A DNA stretch of 64,000 nucleotides, from positions 23,231 to 87,230 of the forward strand of contig CAAGLS010000131.1 in assembly GCA_900770845.1 (NCBI GenBank), read 5' to 3'. Under the pieces are notes generated by a model, which had not been told where the DNA came from, searched no databases, and worked only from the letters and a program-made list of their open reading frames with translations. Position 1 is the stretch's first letter. Each line of letters begins with the position of its first letter. Shown piece by piece: positions 43,431 through 54,824 of the stretch. The position numbers and the translations under genes are program-made. The stretch is from an uncultured Prevotella sp. Its GTDB lineage: Bacteria; Bacteroidota; Bacteroidia; Bacteroidales; Bacteroidaceae.

Positions 43431-44380
43431 CTGAGCGTCTTCTCTATTTGGTAGTCGTTGCGGTTGGGGTTGGTGCGGCTCACCAAGTCGCCGAGGAAGC
43501 CGGCCAAGAACAGCTGCGTGCCGATGAGCATCGTGGTGAGGGCAATGTAGAAGTAGGGCGAGTCGGTCACCAACGGGGCGGGAATGCCTTGGCTGAGGCA
43601 ATAGAGCTTCTTCACGCCGATGATGATGGCGGCAATGATGCCCACAAGGAACACCAATGAGCCGATGAAGCCGAACACGTGCATGGGCTTCTTGCCGAAG
43701 TTGCTCAGGAACCAGAGGCTCAGCAGGTCGAGGTAGCCGTTGAAGAAGCGGTTGAGTCCAAACTTCGACTTGCCGTATTTACGGGCCTGGTGGTGCACCA
43801 CTTTCTCGCCGATCCTGTCGAAGCCAGCGTTTTTGGCCAGATAGGGGATGTAGCGGTGCATCTCGCCATATACCTCGATGTTCTTCACCACGTCCTTTCT
43901 GTAGGCCTTCAGGCCGCAGTTGAAGTCGTGCAGGTTGTGTATGCCGCTCACCAATCGTGCCGTGGCGTTGAATAGTTTTGTTGGGATGGTCTTCGACAGC
44001 GGGTCGTAGCGTTTCTGCTTGTAGCCGCTCACGAGGTCGTAGCCCTCTCGGGTGATCATGTTGTAGAGGCCGGGAATCTCGTCGGGCGAGTCCTGCAGGT
44101 CGGCGTCCATGGTGACCACCACGTCGCCCTCGGCGGCCTTGAAGCCGCAGTAGAGCGCGGGGCTCTTGCCGTAGTTGCGTCTGAACTTGATGCCCTTCAC
44201 GTTGGGATCCTCCCCGGCCAGCCTCTCTATGGTGTTCCACGAGCCGTCGGTGGAGCCGTCGTTCACGAAAATCATCTCGTAGGTGAGGTTGTTGGCCTTC
44301 ATCACGCGCTCCACCCATGCGTGGAGCTCAGGCAGTGATTCTTCCTCGTTGTAAAGAGGTACGACTACTGAAATATCCAT
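43418..44380 (-). CDS. Family 2 glycosyltransferase, polyprenyl-phosphate type
   Basis: Inverting GT-A glycosyltransferase, probably loading a sugar onto a polyprenyl phosphate carrier. The 320-aa protein has VVPLYNEEESLPELHAW at the N-terminus, the metal-binding DxD region TMDADLQDSPDEIP (near residue 95), and two C-terminal membrane segments (about 230-252 and 272-295), the layout of GtrB/ArnC-like enzymes. The nucleotide-sugar donor cannot be read off. Confidence 0.92.
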   Translation of the reverse strand: MDISVVVPLYNEEESLPELHAWVERVMKANNLTYEMIFVNDGSTDGSWNTIERLAGEDPNVKGIKFRRNYGKSPALYCGFKAAEGDVVVTMDADLQDSPDEIPGLYNMITREGYDLVSGYKQKRYDPLSKTIPTKLFNATARLVSGIHNLHDFNCGLKAYRKDVVKNIEVYGEMHRYIPYLAKNAGFDRIGEKVVHHQARKYGKSKFGLNRFFNGYLDLLSLWFLSNFGKKPMHVFGFIGSLVFLVGIIAAIIIGVKKLYCLSQGIPAPLVTDSPYFYIALTTMLIGTQLFLAGFLGDLVSRTNPNRNDYQIEKTLRCEE

Positions 44381-44436
44381 TTCTTTTTTCCTTTATTGTT
44401 GGCGGTGCCTTTCTGTGGGCACACATTTCTTGTTTC

Positions 44437-44976
44437 CTATTGGTTGGGCGTGCGGCCAAGGGGTGGCTTCCTCACGCCGGGCAATGCGATGATGAACGAC
44501 GACAGGAATCCGACAAACATGTTCTCCATCATGAAGACGAAAGTCTTGTTCAGGGGCGAGAAATCCACTATCATGTCGCTGTATTCCCTTATCTCGTCCC
44601 GGCTGAAGCCCTGCTGTTCCCAGATGGGCGCGGCGGCGTTGAAGCTTTGCTGCAGGAAGAGGTTCATTTGGCCTTGGTCGATGAATTTGAGATAGAGGAA
44701 CTGCATGAGGGCGAAGGCCACGCTGGCATAGAAGAACACATAGAGTGTGTAGGCCAACGCCCGCCTGTAGGACATCACCCCGTCGAGCGCATAGTTGCGG
44801 AACTTCACCATGCGCCAGACGATGACCACAGGGGTGAGCAGCGCCGTCAGGTTGCCGATGCCGCTGTCGGGCGCATACATGAACGACAGGAAGCTGACGG
44901 TCCAAAGCGTCGTGAGTATGGCACCGTCCTGCCTGGCGAAGGCCTTCAGTTGTATGAGTGCGGGTATATTCATCAT
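44437..44976 (-). CDS. DUF4199 domain-containing membrane protein
   Basis: The 179-aa protein has four hydrophobic segments (for instance LTALLTPVVIVWRMV and ALAYTLYVFFYASVAFALM) matching the DUF4199 family. Function unknown; commonly found beside glycosyltransferases. Start is the ATG at 44976 (44973 is a second Met); the longer open frame runs into the RNA genes upstream. A -7 box lies 9-12 nt before it, so the mRNA leader is very short. Confidence 0.82.
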   Translation of the reverse strand: MMNIPALIQLKAFARQDGAILTTLWTVSFLSFMYAPDSGIGNLTALLTPVVIVWRMVKFRNYALDGVMSYRRALAYTLYVFFYASVAFALMQFLYLKFIDQGQMNLFLQQSFNAAAPIWEQQGFSRDEIREYSDMIVDFSPLNKTFVFMMENMFVGFLSSFIIALPGVRKPPLGRTPNQ

Positions 44977-44985
44977 AATCAGTTG

Positions 44986-44993
44986 CAAAATTA
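44986..44993 (-). promoter_or_regulatory. -7 box of the DUF4199-Crp/Fnr operon
   Basis: TAATTTTG on the minus strand, 9 nt before the ATG at 44976. The upstream T-rich stretch lacks a clean TTTG. Confidence 0.55.
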
Positions 44994-45103
44994 CTGCTTT
45001 TCTTTTATTTATTAGGATAAACAACGACTTTTTTTCGCTTTTTTTCTTCAAGCTGTGCCCCCTGCCCGTCCAACCTATATCGTCGCCGCCATGGGGCGCA
45101 TAC

Positions 45104-45140
45104 AAAAAAAGGCAGACGAGCCGCAGGGCTGTCTGCCTTT
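45104..45140 (-). terminator. Terminator after tRNA-Thr
   Basis: On the minus strand AAAGGCAGACAGCC pairs with a complementary GTCTGCC and is followed by seven T. It begins 4 nt after the tRNA 3' end. Confidence 0.85.
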
Positions 45141-45144
45141 GGGG

Positions 45145-45218
45145 AGCCTCTTGTCGGATTCGAACCAACGACCCCGAGATTACAAATCACGTGCTCTGGC
45201 CAACTGAGCTAAAGAGGC
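45145..45218 (-). tRNA. tRNA-Thr (TGT)
   Basis: Minus-strand cloverleaf: acceptor GCCTCTT pairing with AAGAGGC, D-arm TAGCTCAGTTGGCCAGAGCA, anticodon loop with TGT (GATTTGTAATC), and T-arm GGTTCGAATCC. Discriminator base U. No CCA is encoded. It lies 4 nt downstream of the SRP RNA gene and shares its promoter by position. Confidence 0.93.
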
Positions 45219-45222
45219 GGGT

Positions 45223-45318
45223 GGGCAAGCGATTCCTATCGCGCCGCTACAACCAAGTACCCTTGCTGCGTTCCCGCCCTGGGGGATTCCGAGGGAGCTG
45301 GCCGTAGGAGACTTGCCC
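45223..45318 (-). ncRNA. ffs: Signal recognition particle RNA (bacterial small type)
   Basis: The minus strand gives about 96 nt, starting GGGCAAGTCTCC and ending GATTCCTATCGC-complement to CTTGCCC, with the ends paired. The conserved Ffh-binding region reads CAGGGCGGGAACGCAGCAAGGGTA, containing the GGAAC-type loop and the asymmetric AGCA bulge typical of the 4.5S RNA core. It guides co-translational targeting with Ffh. Transcribed just before tRNA-Thr. Confidence 0.92.
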
Positions 45319-45351
45319 GTGTTAGTTGGGCTTCCTTTCGGAAAGCGAGTG

Positions 45352-45359
45352 CAAAGGTA
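45352..45359 (-). promoter_or_regulatory. -7 box of the SRP RNA-tRNA unit
   Basis: TACCTTTG on the minus strand, about 33 nt before the 5' end of the folded RNA. An ATTG (45383-45380) stands at the -33 distance (20-nt spacer), one mismatch from TTTG. Confidence 0.62.
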
Positions 45360-45505
45360 TATAATTTTCTCCAATAAAACAATTTTTCATCGCTATTTTT
45401 TTAGTTTTTCATCCACGTTTGTGTTTTGTCCGTCCAAGAGGGGGGAGGCTGTCTGGCAATCAGTGGCTAAAAATCCCCTCTGGGCCGCTTGCCCTCGTTT
45501 CGTGC

Positions 45506-45591
45506 CAATTGTCACGGAATATCGTGCCAATTGTCACAGACTATCGTGGCAACTGTCACAGACTATCGTGGCAATTGTCACAGAACATAGG
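45506..45591. repeat. 22-bp palindromic tandem repeat, second array
   Basis: Four units (45506-45527, 45528-45549, 45550-45571, 45572 onward, the last degenerate) with the pattern CAATTGTCACAGACTATCGTGG. Same unit length and core (TGTCACRGACTATCGTG) as the array at 4182-4257. Located about 260-340 nt before mutS2. No spacers of independent sequence. Confidence 0.85.
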
Positions 45592-45800
45592 TTGACGATG
45601 ATGAGGTGGCAGACGTGCTGTCCATGTCACACGGCACCAAAGGCTGGCTTGTCGCTGAATCATGCACGAGAGCCACCTTTGCCATTGTCCAAATGGAAGA
45701 GGCCCGTGCGGGTTGTCATTCTTTCTTTGGCGGGATGCGGAAACAAGCGGCATCTTGCGCTATGCATTCTGCCTTTGGTGGCATTATGCTTGATAAAAAG
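45592..45800. other. Intergenic stretch before mutS2
   Basis: Nothing I can name. Short frames are open but none has a plausible start signal or recognisable protein. Confidence 0.4.
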
Positions 45801-45832
45801 TTTGGTGGTTTCCGAAATTGACAGTATCTTTG
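45801..45832 (+). promoter_or_regulatory. mutS2 promoter
   Basis: TTTG at 45801-45804 and TATCTTTG at 45825-45832 with a 20-nt spacer. The first ATG follows 15 nt later. Confidence 0.78.
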
Positions 45833-45847
45833 CATGTTAATTTGCAA

Positions 45848-48466
45848 ATGATGATATATCCAAAAAACTTTGAGAATAAGATCGGCTTTGACGAGATTAG
45901 GACCATGCTGCGTGCCCACTGCCTCTCGCCCTTGGGCAAGGAGCGGGTGGAGGCGATGGCCTTCTCGGTCGACGCCAAAGAGATAAACGTGCTTTTGGAA
46001 CAGGTGCGCGAATACGGTCGTCTGCTCTCCGAACACGACGACTTCGCCTTGGGTTCCTTCTTCGACTGCCGTGCGGCTCTGCAGCGCATCCGTCTGCAGG
46101 GAACCCACCTTGAAGAGGAAGAACTCTTCGACCTGCGCCGTTCGCTCGACACGATCATCACGCTCGTCGCCGCACTCAGCCACAACGACCAAGAAGATGC
46201 CGACCTTCCTACTGCCGACGAGGACGGCTGGCGCGTGGAACCCAAATATGAATATCCAGAGCTGCACCGCCTCACGGAGGGCATCATCACCTTTCCCTCC
46301 CTCATGCAGCGCATCGACCAGATTCTCGACCAGCATGGCAGAATCCGCGACACCGCCTCGCCCGAGCTCAACGACATCCGCCGCGAGCTCAGGCGCACGG
46401 AGGGATCCATTTCCAAAACGCTCTACAGCATTCTGCACAGTGCCCAAAGCGAGGGACTGGTGGAGAAGGACGTCACACCTACCCTGCGCGACGGCCGTCT
46501 GGTCATTCCCGTGGCCCCGGGGCTGAAGCGCAAGATCTCGGGCATCGTCCACGATGAGAGCGCCTCGGGCCGAACGGTGTTCATCGAGCCTACCGAGGTG
46601 GTGGAGGCCAACAACCGCATCCGTGAGTTGGAGAGCGACGAGAGGCACGAGATCATCCGCATCCTCACCGAGCTGACCAAGCAGGTGCGACCCCATGCCA
46701 TGGAAATCCTCTTCTCCTATCATCTTTTGGCGGCCATAGACTTCATTCAGTCCAAGACCCGTGTGGCGGAGCTGATGGGGGCCATCGGACCGGAGGTGGC
46801 CGGCAAGCCCCTCATGGATTGGATTCAGGCCCGGCATCCGCTGCTCATGGAGTCGCTGTCACGGCAGGGAAAGAATATGGTGCCGCTCGACATCACGCTC
46901 ACGGCCGAGAAGCACATTCTCGTCATCTCCGGCCCCAATGCCGGTGGCAAGTCGGTCTGCCTCAAGACGGTAGGCCTCCTGCAGTACATGTTGCAGTGTG
47001 GGATGCCCATCCCCGTGGGGGAGCGCTCGCGCTGCGGCGTGTTTGGCGACGTGATGATAGACATTGGCGATGAGCAGAGCTTGGAGAACGACCTCTCCAC
47101 CTACTCCTCCCATCTGCTCAACATGAAGAACATGATGAGGCAGGCCACGGGCGGCACGCTCATCCTCATCGACGAGTTTGGTACAGGCACGGAGCCGGGC
47201 ATCGGAGGTGCGCTGGCCGAGGCCGTGCTGGAGCAGCTGCTCGCCAAGGGTGCGTGGGCGGTCATTACCACCCACTACCAGAACCTGAAGCACTTCGCCG
47301 ACAGCCACGAGGGAGTGGCCAACGGGGCCATGCTCTACGACCGCCACGAAATGCGACCCCTATTCCAGCTGGCCATCGGCAGGCCCGGAAGCTCCTTCGC
47401 CGTGGAGATAGCCAAGAAGATTGGGCTGCCCGACGAGGTGATACAGCGGGCAACAGACATTGTGGGAAAGGACTATATCCAGAGCGACAAGTATTTGCAG
47501 GACATCGTGCGCGACAAGCGCTACTGGGAAAACAAGCGGCAGAACATCCACCAGCGTGAGAAGGACATAGAGAAGACTTTGCAACGCTACGAGGCCGACT
47601 TGGGCGACATCGACCGGGAGCGCAAGAAGATTCTCTCCAACGCCAAGGCCCAGGCCGAGGAACTCTTGGCCGAGAGCAACAAGCGCATAGAGAATGCCAT
47701 CCGCGAGATTCGCGAGTCGCAGGCCGAGAAGGAGGAGACCAAGCGCATACGCCGGGAACTTGAGGAATTCAAGGAGGGCATCGACAGCATCGACTCCAAG
47801 GACAGCGACGACGCCATCAACAAGAAGATACAGCAGATTCAGCAGCGCAAGGAACGCCGCGCGCAGCGAAAAGCACAGAAAGCCGACGAGCAGCAGAGGG
47901 CTTCGGAGGCCCTGCGCCAGGCTGCCCTGCGACCCTCCGAGCGGGAAAAAGCCCACGTATTGGCGCCGGGCGACGCCGTGCGCATCAAGGGCTTGCAGGG
48001 CGTGGGCCGCATAGAGAGCATCAACGGCGGGCAGTGCATAGCCATCTTTGGAGGGATGAAGACCAAGATGAGGCTCAACAGGCTGGAATATGTCAGCAAT
48101 CCTGTAGCCGCACAGCCGGAAGACACCTCGGCGAAGACCAGGAACGAGGAGATGATGGAAGGCTTGGGGGCATACAACATCTCGCATGTCACGCGGGAGA
48201 CGATGGACGACCGCCGGAAGAATTTCCATCAGGACATCGACGTGCGCGGCATGCGTGGCGACGAGGCTCTGCGCGTGGTGCAGGACTTCATCGACGACGC
48301 CATCCTCGTGGGGATGCCGCGTGTGCGCATCCTCCACGGCAAGGGCAACGGCATCCTGCGCCAGCTCATCCGTCAGTATCTCGCCACAGAACCCAACGTC
48401 ACGCACTACGCCGACGAGAACGTGCAGTTCGGTGGCGCCGGAATCACGGTTGTGGACATTGGGTAG
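45848..48466 (+). CDS. mutS2: Endonuclease MutS2 with Smr domain
   Basis: MutS-like ATPase with a C-terminal nuclease, linked to suppression of recombination and to rescue of collided ribosomes. The 872-aa protein (ATG at 45848 or 45851) has Walker A GPNAGGKSVCLKT, Walker B LILIDEFGTGTEP, a long charged coiled coil (about 510-640), and a C-terminal Smr domain with DIDVRGMRGDEAL and LHGKGNGILRQLI. The N-terminal mismatch-recognition domain of MutS is absent, as expected. Its end overlaps the converging SDR gene by 23 nt. Confidence 0.94.
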   Translation: MMIYPKNFENKIGFDEIRTMLRAHCLSPLGKERVEAMAFSVDAKEINVLLEQVREYGRLLSEHDDFALGSFFDCRAALQRIRLQGTHLEEEELFDLRRSLDTIITLVAALSHNDQEDADLPTADEDGWRVEPKYEYPELHRLTEGIITFPSLMQRIDQILDQHGRIRDTASPELNDIRRELRRTEGSISKTLYSILHSAQSEGLVEKDVTPTLRDGRLVIPVAPGLKRKISGIVHDESASGRTVFIEPTEVVEANNRIRELESDERHEIIRILTELTKQVRPHAMEILFSYHLLAAIDFIQSKTRVAELMGAIGPEVAGKPLMDWIQARHPLLMESLSRQGKNMVPLDITLTAEKHILVISGPNAGGKSVCLKTVGLLQYMLQCGMPIPVGERSRCGVFGDVMIDIGDEQSLENDLSTYSSHLLNMKNMMRQATGGTLILIDEFGTGTEPGIGGALAEAVLEQLLAKGAWAVITTHYQNLKHFADSHEGVANGAMLYDRHEMRPLFQLAIGRPGSSFAVEIAKKIGLPDEVIQRATDIVGKDYIQSDKYLQDIVRDKRYWENKRQNIHQREKDIEKTLQRYEADLGDIDRERKKILSNAKAQAEELLAESNKRIENAIREIRESQAEKEETKRIRRELEEFKEGIDSIDSKDSDDAINKKIQQIQQRKERRAQRKAQKADEQQRASEALRQAALRPSEREKAHVLAPGDAVRIKGLQGVGRIESINGGQCIAIFGGMKTKMRLNRLEYVSNPVAAQPEDTSAKTRNEEMMEGLGAYNISHVTRETMDDRRKNFHQDIDVRGMRGDEALRVVQDFIDDAILVGMPRVRILHGKGNGILRQLIRQYLATEPNVTHYADENVQFGGAGITVVDIG

Positions 48467-49202
48467 ACTTCGCCCTTATGGCGATGTTCATCCTTCTCCA
48501 TAGACATGTCGGCACCAGCCGCCAGAGCGCTACAAGAATGCGGTAGCGCCAGTCGATGATGGCGACGTGGCGGCGGTGGGCCACTGCGTCCATGATTTTG
48601 TCCACCGTGGGCATCAATGGCATGGTCATGGGGAAGTGGCTGCCCGAGAGTAGGGGTGTGTCGACGAATCCCGGACGTATCTCCGTGAACCTTACGCCCG
48701 TCTTGTTGGCGTTGGCCTGCTGTTCCAAGGCCCGTACATAAGTGTGCTGGAAGGCTTTCGTCGCACTGTAGCTCGGTGCGGCACCCAAGCCGCGCACGCC
48801 GGCGATGCTTGAGATGACCGCTATATGGCCTCCTCCCTGTGCCGCCAAGAGCCTGTAGGCCTCGCCCACCATGAGCGCGAACCCCAATCCGTTGGTTCTC
48901 ACCGTTGCCTCTTCCACTTTGGCGTTTTCCAACTGGGGATTGGTCTTGCCGATGCCCGCGACGTGGAAGTAGAGGTCTACATGTCCCAGACGCTGGAACA
49001 TGTTGTCCAAGAGTGTGGTGGCGTTCTCGTCATTCACGTCTAATCCTGTTGCCAACGATCCTTCAGCCGCCTTTTCCAACAGCGGTTCCAGCTTGTCGGG
49101 TCTGCGTGCAGCCAAGCCCACTTTCCAACCTTTGCCAATGAGGCGCTTCGCAATCTCGTGGCCCATGCCGGAGCTTGCTCCCATGATGATGGCTGTCTTC
49201 AT
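48444..49202 (-). CDS. Short-chain dehydrogenase/reductase
   Basis: NAD(P)-dependent oxidoreductase with a Rossmann fold. The 252-aa protein has the cofactor loop GASSGMGHEIAKRL, VISSIAGVRG with the catalytic Ser, and YSATKAF with the Tyr-Lys pair. The C-terminus is hydrophobic and basic (YRILVALWRLVPTCLWRRM) and could associate with the membrane. Substrate unknown. It converges on mutS2 with a 23-nt overlap; repeat copy 2 lies upstream of its start. Confidence 0.92.
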   Translation of the reverse strand: MKTAIIMGASSGMGHEIAKRLIGKGWKVGLAARRPDKLEPLLEKAAEGSLATGLDVNDENATTLLDNMFQRLGHVDLYFHVAGIGKTNPQLENAKVEEATVRTNGLGFALMVGEAYRLLAAQGGGHIAVISSIAGVRGLGAAPSYSATKAFQHTYVRALEQQANANKTGVRFTEIRPGFVDTPLLSGSHFPMTMPLMPTVDKIMDAVAHRRHVAIIDWRYRILVALWRLVPTCLWRRMNIAIRAKSTQCPQP

Positions 49203-49238
49203 ATTGCTTTGTTTGTGTTGTTCCTGTTCCGAACTTAA

Positions 49239-49510
49239 AGTCGGTTCTAAAAATTAGGTCGAGGCGTATTGGCCCTGCGCCCACCTTTTCTCGCCATGGC
49301 AGAGTCCAAACAAGCTTGGCTCTGCTCATTTGGCTTATCGAAAAGGTTCTGCCAGCTATCTGGGACTCAAAACGTAAGTTGAAGAGGCATTGTAGCGGGC
49401 TACACGACCGATGAAACTTGACGTTTTGAGACCGATAGATGCAGAAGACGACCGAAACAACCTATTTCCGTATCAGTTTGGTTTCTACATCTAATTTTTA
49501 GAAGCGGCCT
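49239..49510 (-). repeat. Dispersed near-palindromic element, copy 2 (about 272 bp)
   Basis: Inverted relative to copy 1. The left end AGTCGGTTCTAAAAATTAGG (49239-49258) pairs imperfectly with the right end (49491-49510). The core holds CTCAAAACGT and its partner ACGTTTTGAG around a GTAGCGGGCTAC stem (about 49368-49425). Compared with copy 1 it has about 80 extra nt (roughly 49275-49350), themselves a hairpin (GCAGAG...CTCTGC). No gene is visible; the element fills most of the gap between the 3' end of valS and the SDR start. Confidence 0.8.
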
Positions 49511-49511
49511 T

Positions 49512-49548
49512 AAAAAAGGCACTGTCCCACTGTGGGGGACAGTACCTT
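49512..49548 (-). terminator. valS terminator
   Basis: On the minus strand AAGGTACTGTCCC pairs with GGGACAGTGCCTT around CCACAGT and runs into TTTTTTA. It lies 30 nt after the valS stop. Confidence 0.85.
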
Positions 49549-49577
49549 ATTATATTATAGGAGTGTTGGGCAATTCA

Positions 49578-52271
<2,694 letters not shown>

Positions 52272-52348
52272 TATATCTTGATTTGTTCTGATGCTTGTTG
52301 GAGATGCGATGTGAGGGTTCTCAATCTTAATTTATTATTAAATCGGTG

Positions 52349-52356
52349 CAAAAGTA
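52349..52356 (-). promoter_or_regulatory. -7 box of valS
   Basis: TACTTTTG on the minus strand, 77 nt before the ATG, so valS has a moderately long leader. I see no T-box-like structure in it. Divergent from the mazG promoter about 25 nt away. Confidence 0.5.
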
Positions 52357-52378
52357 ATAAAAATCTATGGAAAATGAT

Positions 52379-52386
52379 TATCTTTG
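52379..52386 (+). promoter_or_regulatory. -7 box of the mazG-rnz unit
   Basis: TATCTTTG, 11 nt before the mazG ATG, giving a very short leader. Confidence 0.6.
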
Positions 52387-52397
52387 CAGGAAAATAA

Positions 52398-53294
52398 ATG
52401 ATAGAGGTGCATACAAAGAAAGAAAAAATGGCAGCCTTTGAGCGTCTGCTTGACGTGCAGGACAGACTGCGCAAGGAATGTCCGTGGGACAGGAAACAAA
52501 CCTTTGAGAGTCTTCGGCCCAATACTATAGAAGAGGTGTACGAGCTTTGTGACGCTTTGATGAAAGGCGACATGAAGGACGTGTGCAAGGAGTTGGGCGA
52601 CGTGATGGAACATGTGGTGTTCTATGCCATGTTGGGAAATGAGGCGGGAAGCTTCGACATTGCCGATGTCTGCAACGCCCAGGCCGACAAGCTGATGTAT
52701 CGCCACGACTTCATCAACTGGCGGAAAGAGGGCCACTGGACGGTGGCTGATCCTGATTTGGAAATCAATGAGGCCGGACAGGTGGTCTACAAAAAAGACG
52801 ACGGCAAGGGGGATTCCCATGCTGCCGCCCGGCCAACAACCGCTGGAGAGGTGGAGACAACTTGGGAGCAGCGTAAGCAAACCGAGCGCGACGGCAACAA
52901 GTCTGTGCTGGCCGGTGTCCCGGCTGCCCTGCCCACCCTCGTCAAGGCTTATCGCATACAGGACAAGGCCCGCAACGTGGGCTTCGACTGGAAAAGGAAA
53001 GAAGAAGTATGGGACAAGGTGAGGGAAGAACTTGGCGAGCTGGAGGCTGAACTTCGGGAAGAGGACAAGGCACGCAGCACGGCTGAATTGGGCGACTTCC
53101 TGTTCAGTGTCATCAATGCGGCGCGGCTCTATCATCTCAATCCTGACAATGCCCTGGAGGAAACCAACCAGAAGTTCATCCGACGCTTCAACTATGTGGA
53201 GCAACGCCTGAAGGAAGACGGCTGCAGCTTTGCCGAGGCCACCCTTGAGACGATGGACAAATACTGGAACGAGGCCAAGGCCAAGGGACTATGA
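52398..53294 (+). CDS. mazG: Nucleoside triphosphate pyrophosphohydrolase MazG
   Basis: Hydrolyses NTPs to NMP and PPi, limiting aberrant nucleotides. The 298-aa protein has two MazG domains. The N-terminal one shows NTIEEVYELCDALMKGDMKDVCKELGD (EExxE...ExxD metal sites); the C-terminal one has VREELGELEAEL and STAELGDFLFSV. A start at the second Met (52431) is conceivable. It is followed 36 nt later by a lipoprotein gene and then rnz. Confidence 0.94.
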   Translation: MIEVHTKKEKMAAFERLLDVQDRLRKECPWDRKQTFESLRPNTIEEVYELCDALMKGDMKDVCKELGDVMEHVVFYAMLGNEAGSFDIADVCNAQADKLMYRHDFINWRKEGHWTVADPDLEINEAGQVVYKKDDGKGDSHAAARPTTAGEVETTWEQRKQTERDGNKSVLAGVPAALPTLVKAYRIQDKARNVGFDWKRKEEVWDKVREELGELEAELREEDKARSTAELGDFLFSVINAARLYHLNPDNALEETNQKFIRRFNYVEQRLKEDGCSFAEATLETMDKYWNEAKAKGL

Positions 53295-53330
53295 CTTTTT
53301 TGTTGAATCGCAATCCAAAACTATCTAATA

Positions 53331-53894
53331 ATGAAGAAATTAGTTATCGTAGCTTTAATTGTTCCGTTGGTGGCACTGCTCGCTTCTTGCAATGGCGGAA
53401 AGAAGCCTACCGGCACGGTGCAGGGCGACACAGCCTCTGTGTCTGGCGACTCCATATCCGACAGTACTGTCTATGGCAAGGTCGTAGACGGCGGTCAGAG
53501 TGTCCTGCTCTTGCAGACCGACGCCGGCGACACGATAGAATATGTGCTTGAGAACGAGTTTGGCGAGCCTGTCATGGTGCAGGGCGGCTACAACGTGGGA
53601 GACCGGTTGGCCGTGGTGGGCTATAAAGTCAACGGAGAGAACATCGTGAGGACTGCCATCAACCTGCTCTCGCTGCAAGGACAGTGGACCAGCCTGGACA
53701 AGAACTTCACTATAGAGGAGGGAGGCGTGGTACATTCGTCGGTAGAGGCCGAGAAGAATCCCTGGACCTCTTGGAAGATTCTCAATGGCAAGTTGATGCT
53801 CAACCGTCAGGCCTTCGATGTGGTCTCGTTGGGGGCAGACTCCTTGGCCCTGGAGGACTCCACGGGCATCTATGTGTATAAACGTCAGAAATAG
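53331..53894 (+). CDS. Lipoprotein with lipocalin-like C-terminal part
   Basis: The 187-aa protein has a lipoprotein signal with lipobox LLASC (Cys at residue 20) and a Gly/Thr/Ser-rich linker. An OB-like beta region (STVYGKVVDGGQSVLLLQTD...) follows, then a second beta stretch beginning LLSLQGQWTSLDKNF. That second stretch resembles small lipocalin-like domains of Bacteroidota. Function unknown. It lies between mazG and rnz, 12 nt before the latter. Confidence 0.75.
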   Translation: MKKLVIVALIVPLVALLASCNGGKKPTGTVQGDTASVSGDSISDSTVYGKVVDGGQSVLLLQTDAGDTIEYVLENEFGEPVMVQGGYNVGDRLAVVGYKVNGENIVRTAINLLSLQGQWTSLDKNFTIEEGGVVHSSVEAEKNPWTSWKILNGKLMLNRQAFDVVSLGADSLALEDSTGIYVYKRQK

Positions 53895-53906
53895 CACATT
53901 TCAGCA

Positions 53907-54824
53907 TTGGAACCTTTTCGTGTACATATTCTCGGTTGCGGGAGTGCGCTTCCAACCCTCCGCCATTTTGCCTCCTCGCAGATTATTGAAATGCGCGGCA
54001 AGTGCTTCATGGTGGACTGTGGGGAGGGGACTCAGATTTCCCTGCGTCGCTCCCGTCTGCGTTTCACCAAGCTGCAAGCCGTGTTCATCAGTCATCTGCA
54101 TGGCGACCACTGCTTCGGCCTCATTGGGCTGATCAGCACTTTCGGCATGTTGGGTAGGGTGGCACCGTTGGCCATCTATGCGCCAGCCGCATTGGAGCCG
54201 TTGCTTCGCACCCAATTGGAGATGTTCTGTCCCGGACTGGGGTATGAAGTGGTGTTTCATGCCGTGGATACAAACGCGTCCCGAATCATCTTCGAGGACA
54301 AGAGCATGACGGTAACTACGATTCCCCTCGACCACAGGGTGCCCTGCTGTGGCTTCCTGTTCCGTGAGAAACCCGGCAGGAGACATGTGCTCCGCGACAT
54401 GATAGACTGCTACGAGATACCCATCAGCCAGATTGACAACATCAAGAATGGCTCCGACTGGACAACGCCCGATGGGGAGGTCGTGCCCAATGCCCGGCTG
54501 ACGACAGCCCCCGACCGCACGCGCGGCTACGCCTATTGCAGCGACACCCGATATATGTCCAAGCTCCATGAGGCAGTGGAGGGCGTGGACTTGCTCTACC
54601 ACGAGAGTACCTACACCGAGGCATGCGCCGACAGGGCGCGGCTCTATTACCATTCCACCGCCCGCCAAGCTGCCACAGTGGCCCGCGAGGCCCATGTGGG
54701 CAAACTCCTCTTGGGCCATTACAGCGCCCGGTATGAGGACGAGCAGGGCTTGCTGAAAGAAGCCCGCGAGGTGTTTCCCGAGTCCTATTTGTCCACTGAA
54801 GGCCTCGCCGTGAGTGTGAAATAG
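53907..54824 (+). CDS. rnz: Ribonuclease Z
   Basis: Endonuclease that trims tRNA 3' ends, a metallo-beta-lactamase-fold enzyme. The 305-aa protein starts at TTG (53907): MEPFRVHILGCGSALPT fits the family start. The zinc motif is HLHGDH, with further ligands in DHRVPCCGF (Asp/His) and LGHYSARY (His). A GTG at 53922 is the nearest alternative start but would remove the first strand. Co-transcribed with the lipoprotein gene upstream. Confidence 0.92.
   Translation: MEPFRVHILGCGSALPTLRHFASSQIIEMRGKCFMVDCGEGTQISLRRSRLRFTKLQAVFISHLHGDHCFGLIGLISTFGMLGRVAPLAIYAPAALEPLLRTQLEMFCPGLGYEVVFHAVDTNASRIIFEDKSMTVTTIPLDHRVPCCGFLFREKPGRRHVLRDMIDCYEIPISQIDNIKNGSDWTTPDGEVVPNARLTTAPDRTRGYAYCSDTRYMSKLHEAVEGVDLLYHESTYTEACADRARLYYHSTARQAATVAREAHVGKLLLGHYSARYEDEQGLLKEAREVFPESYLSTEGLAVSVK

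Noticed and set aside
52272..52348. T-box riboswitch before valS
   Set aside because: The leader is only about 77 nt and I see no T-box sequence or specifier hairpin.
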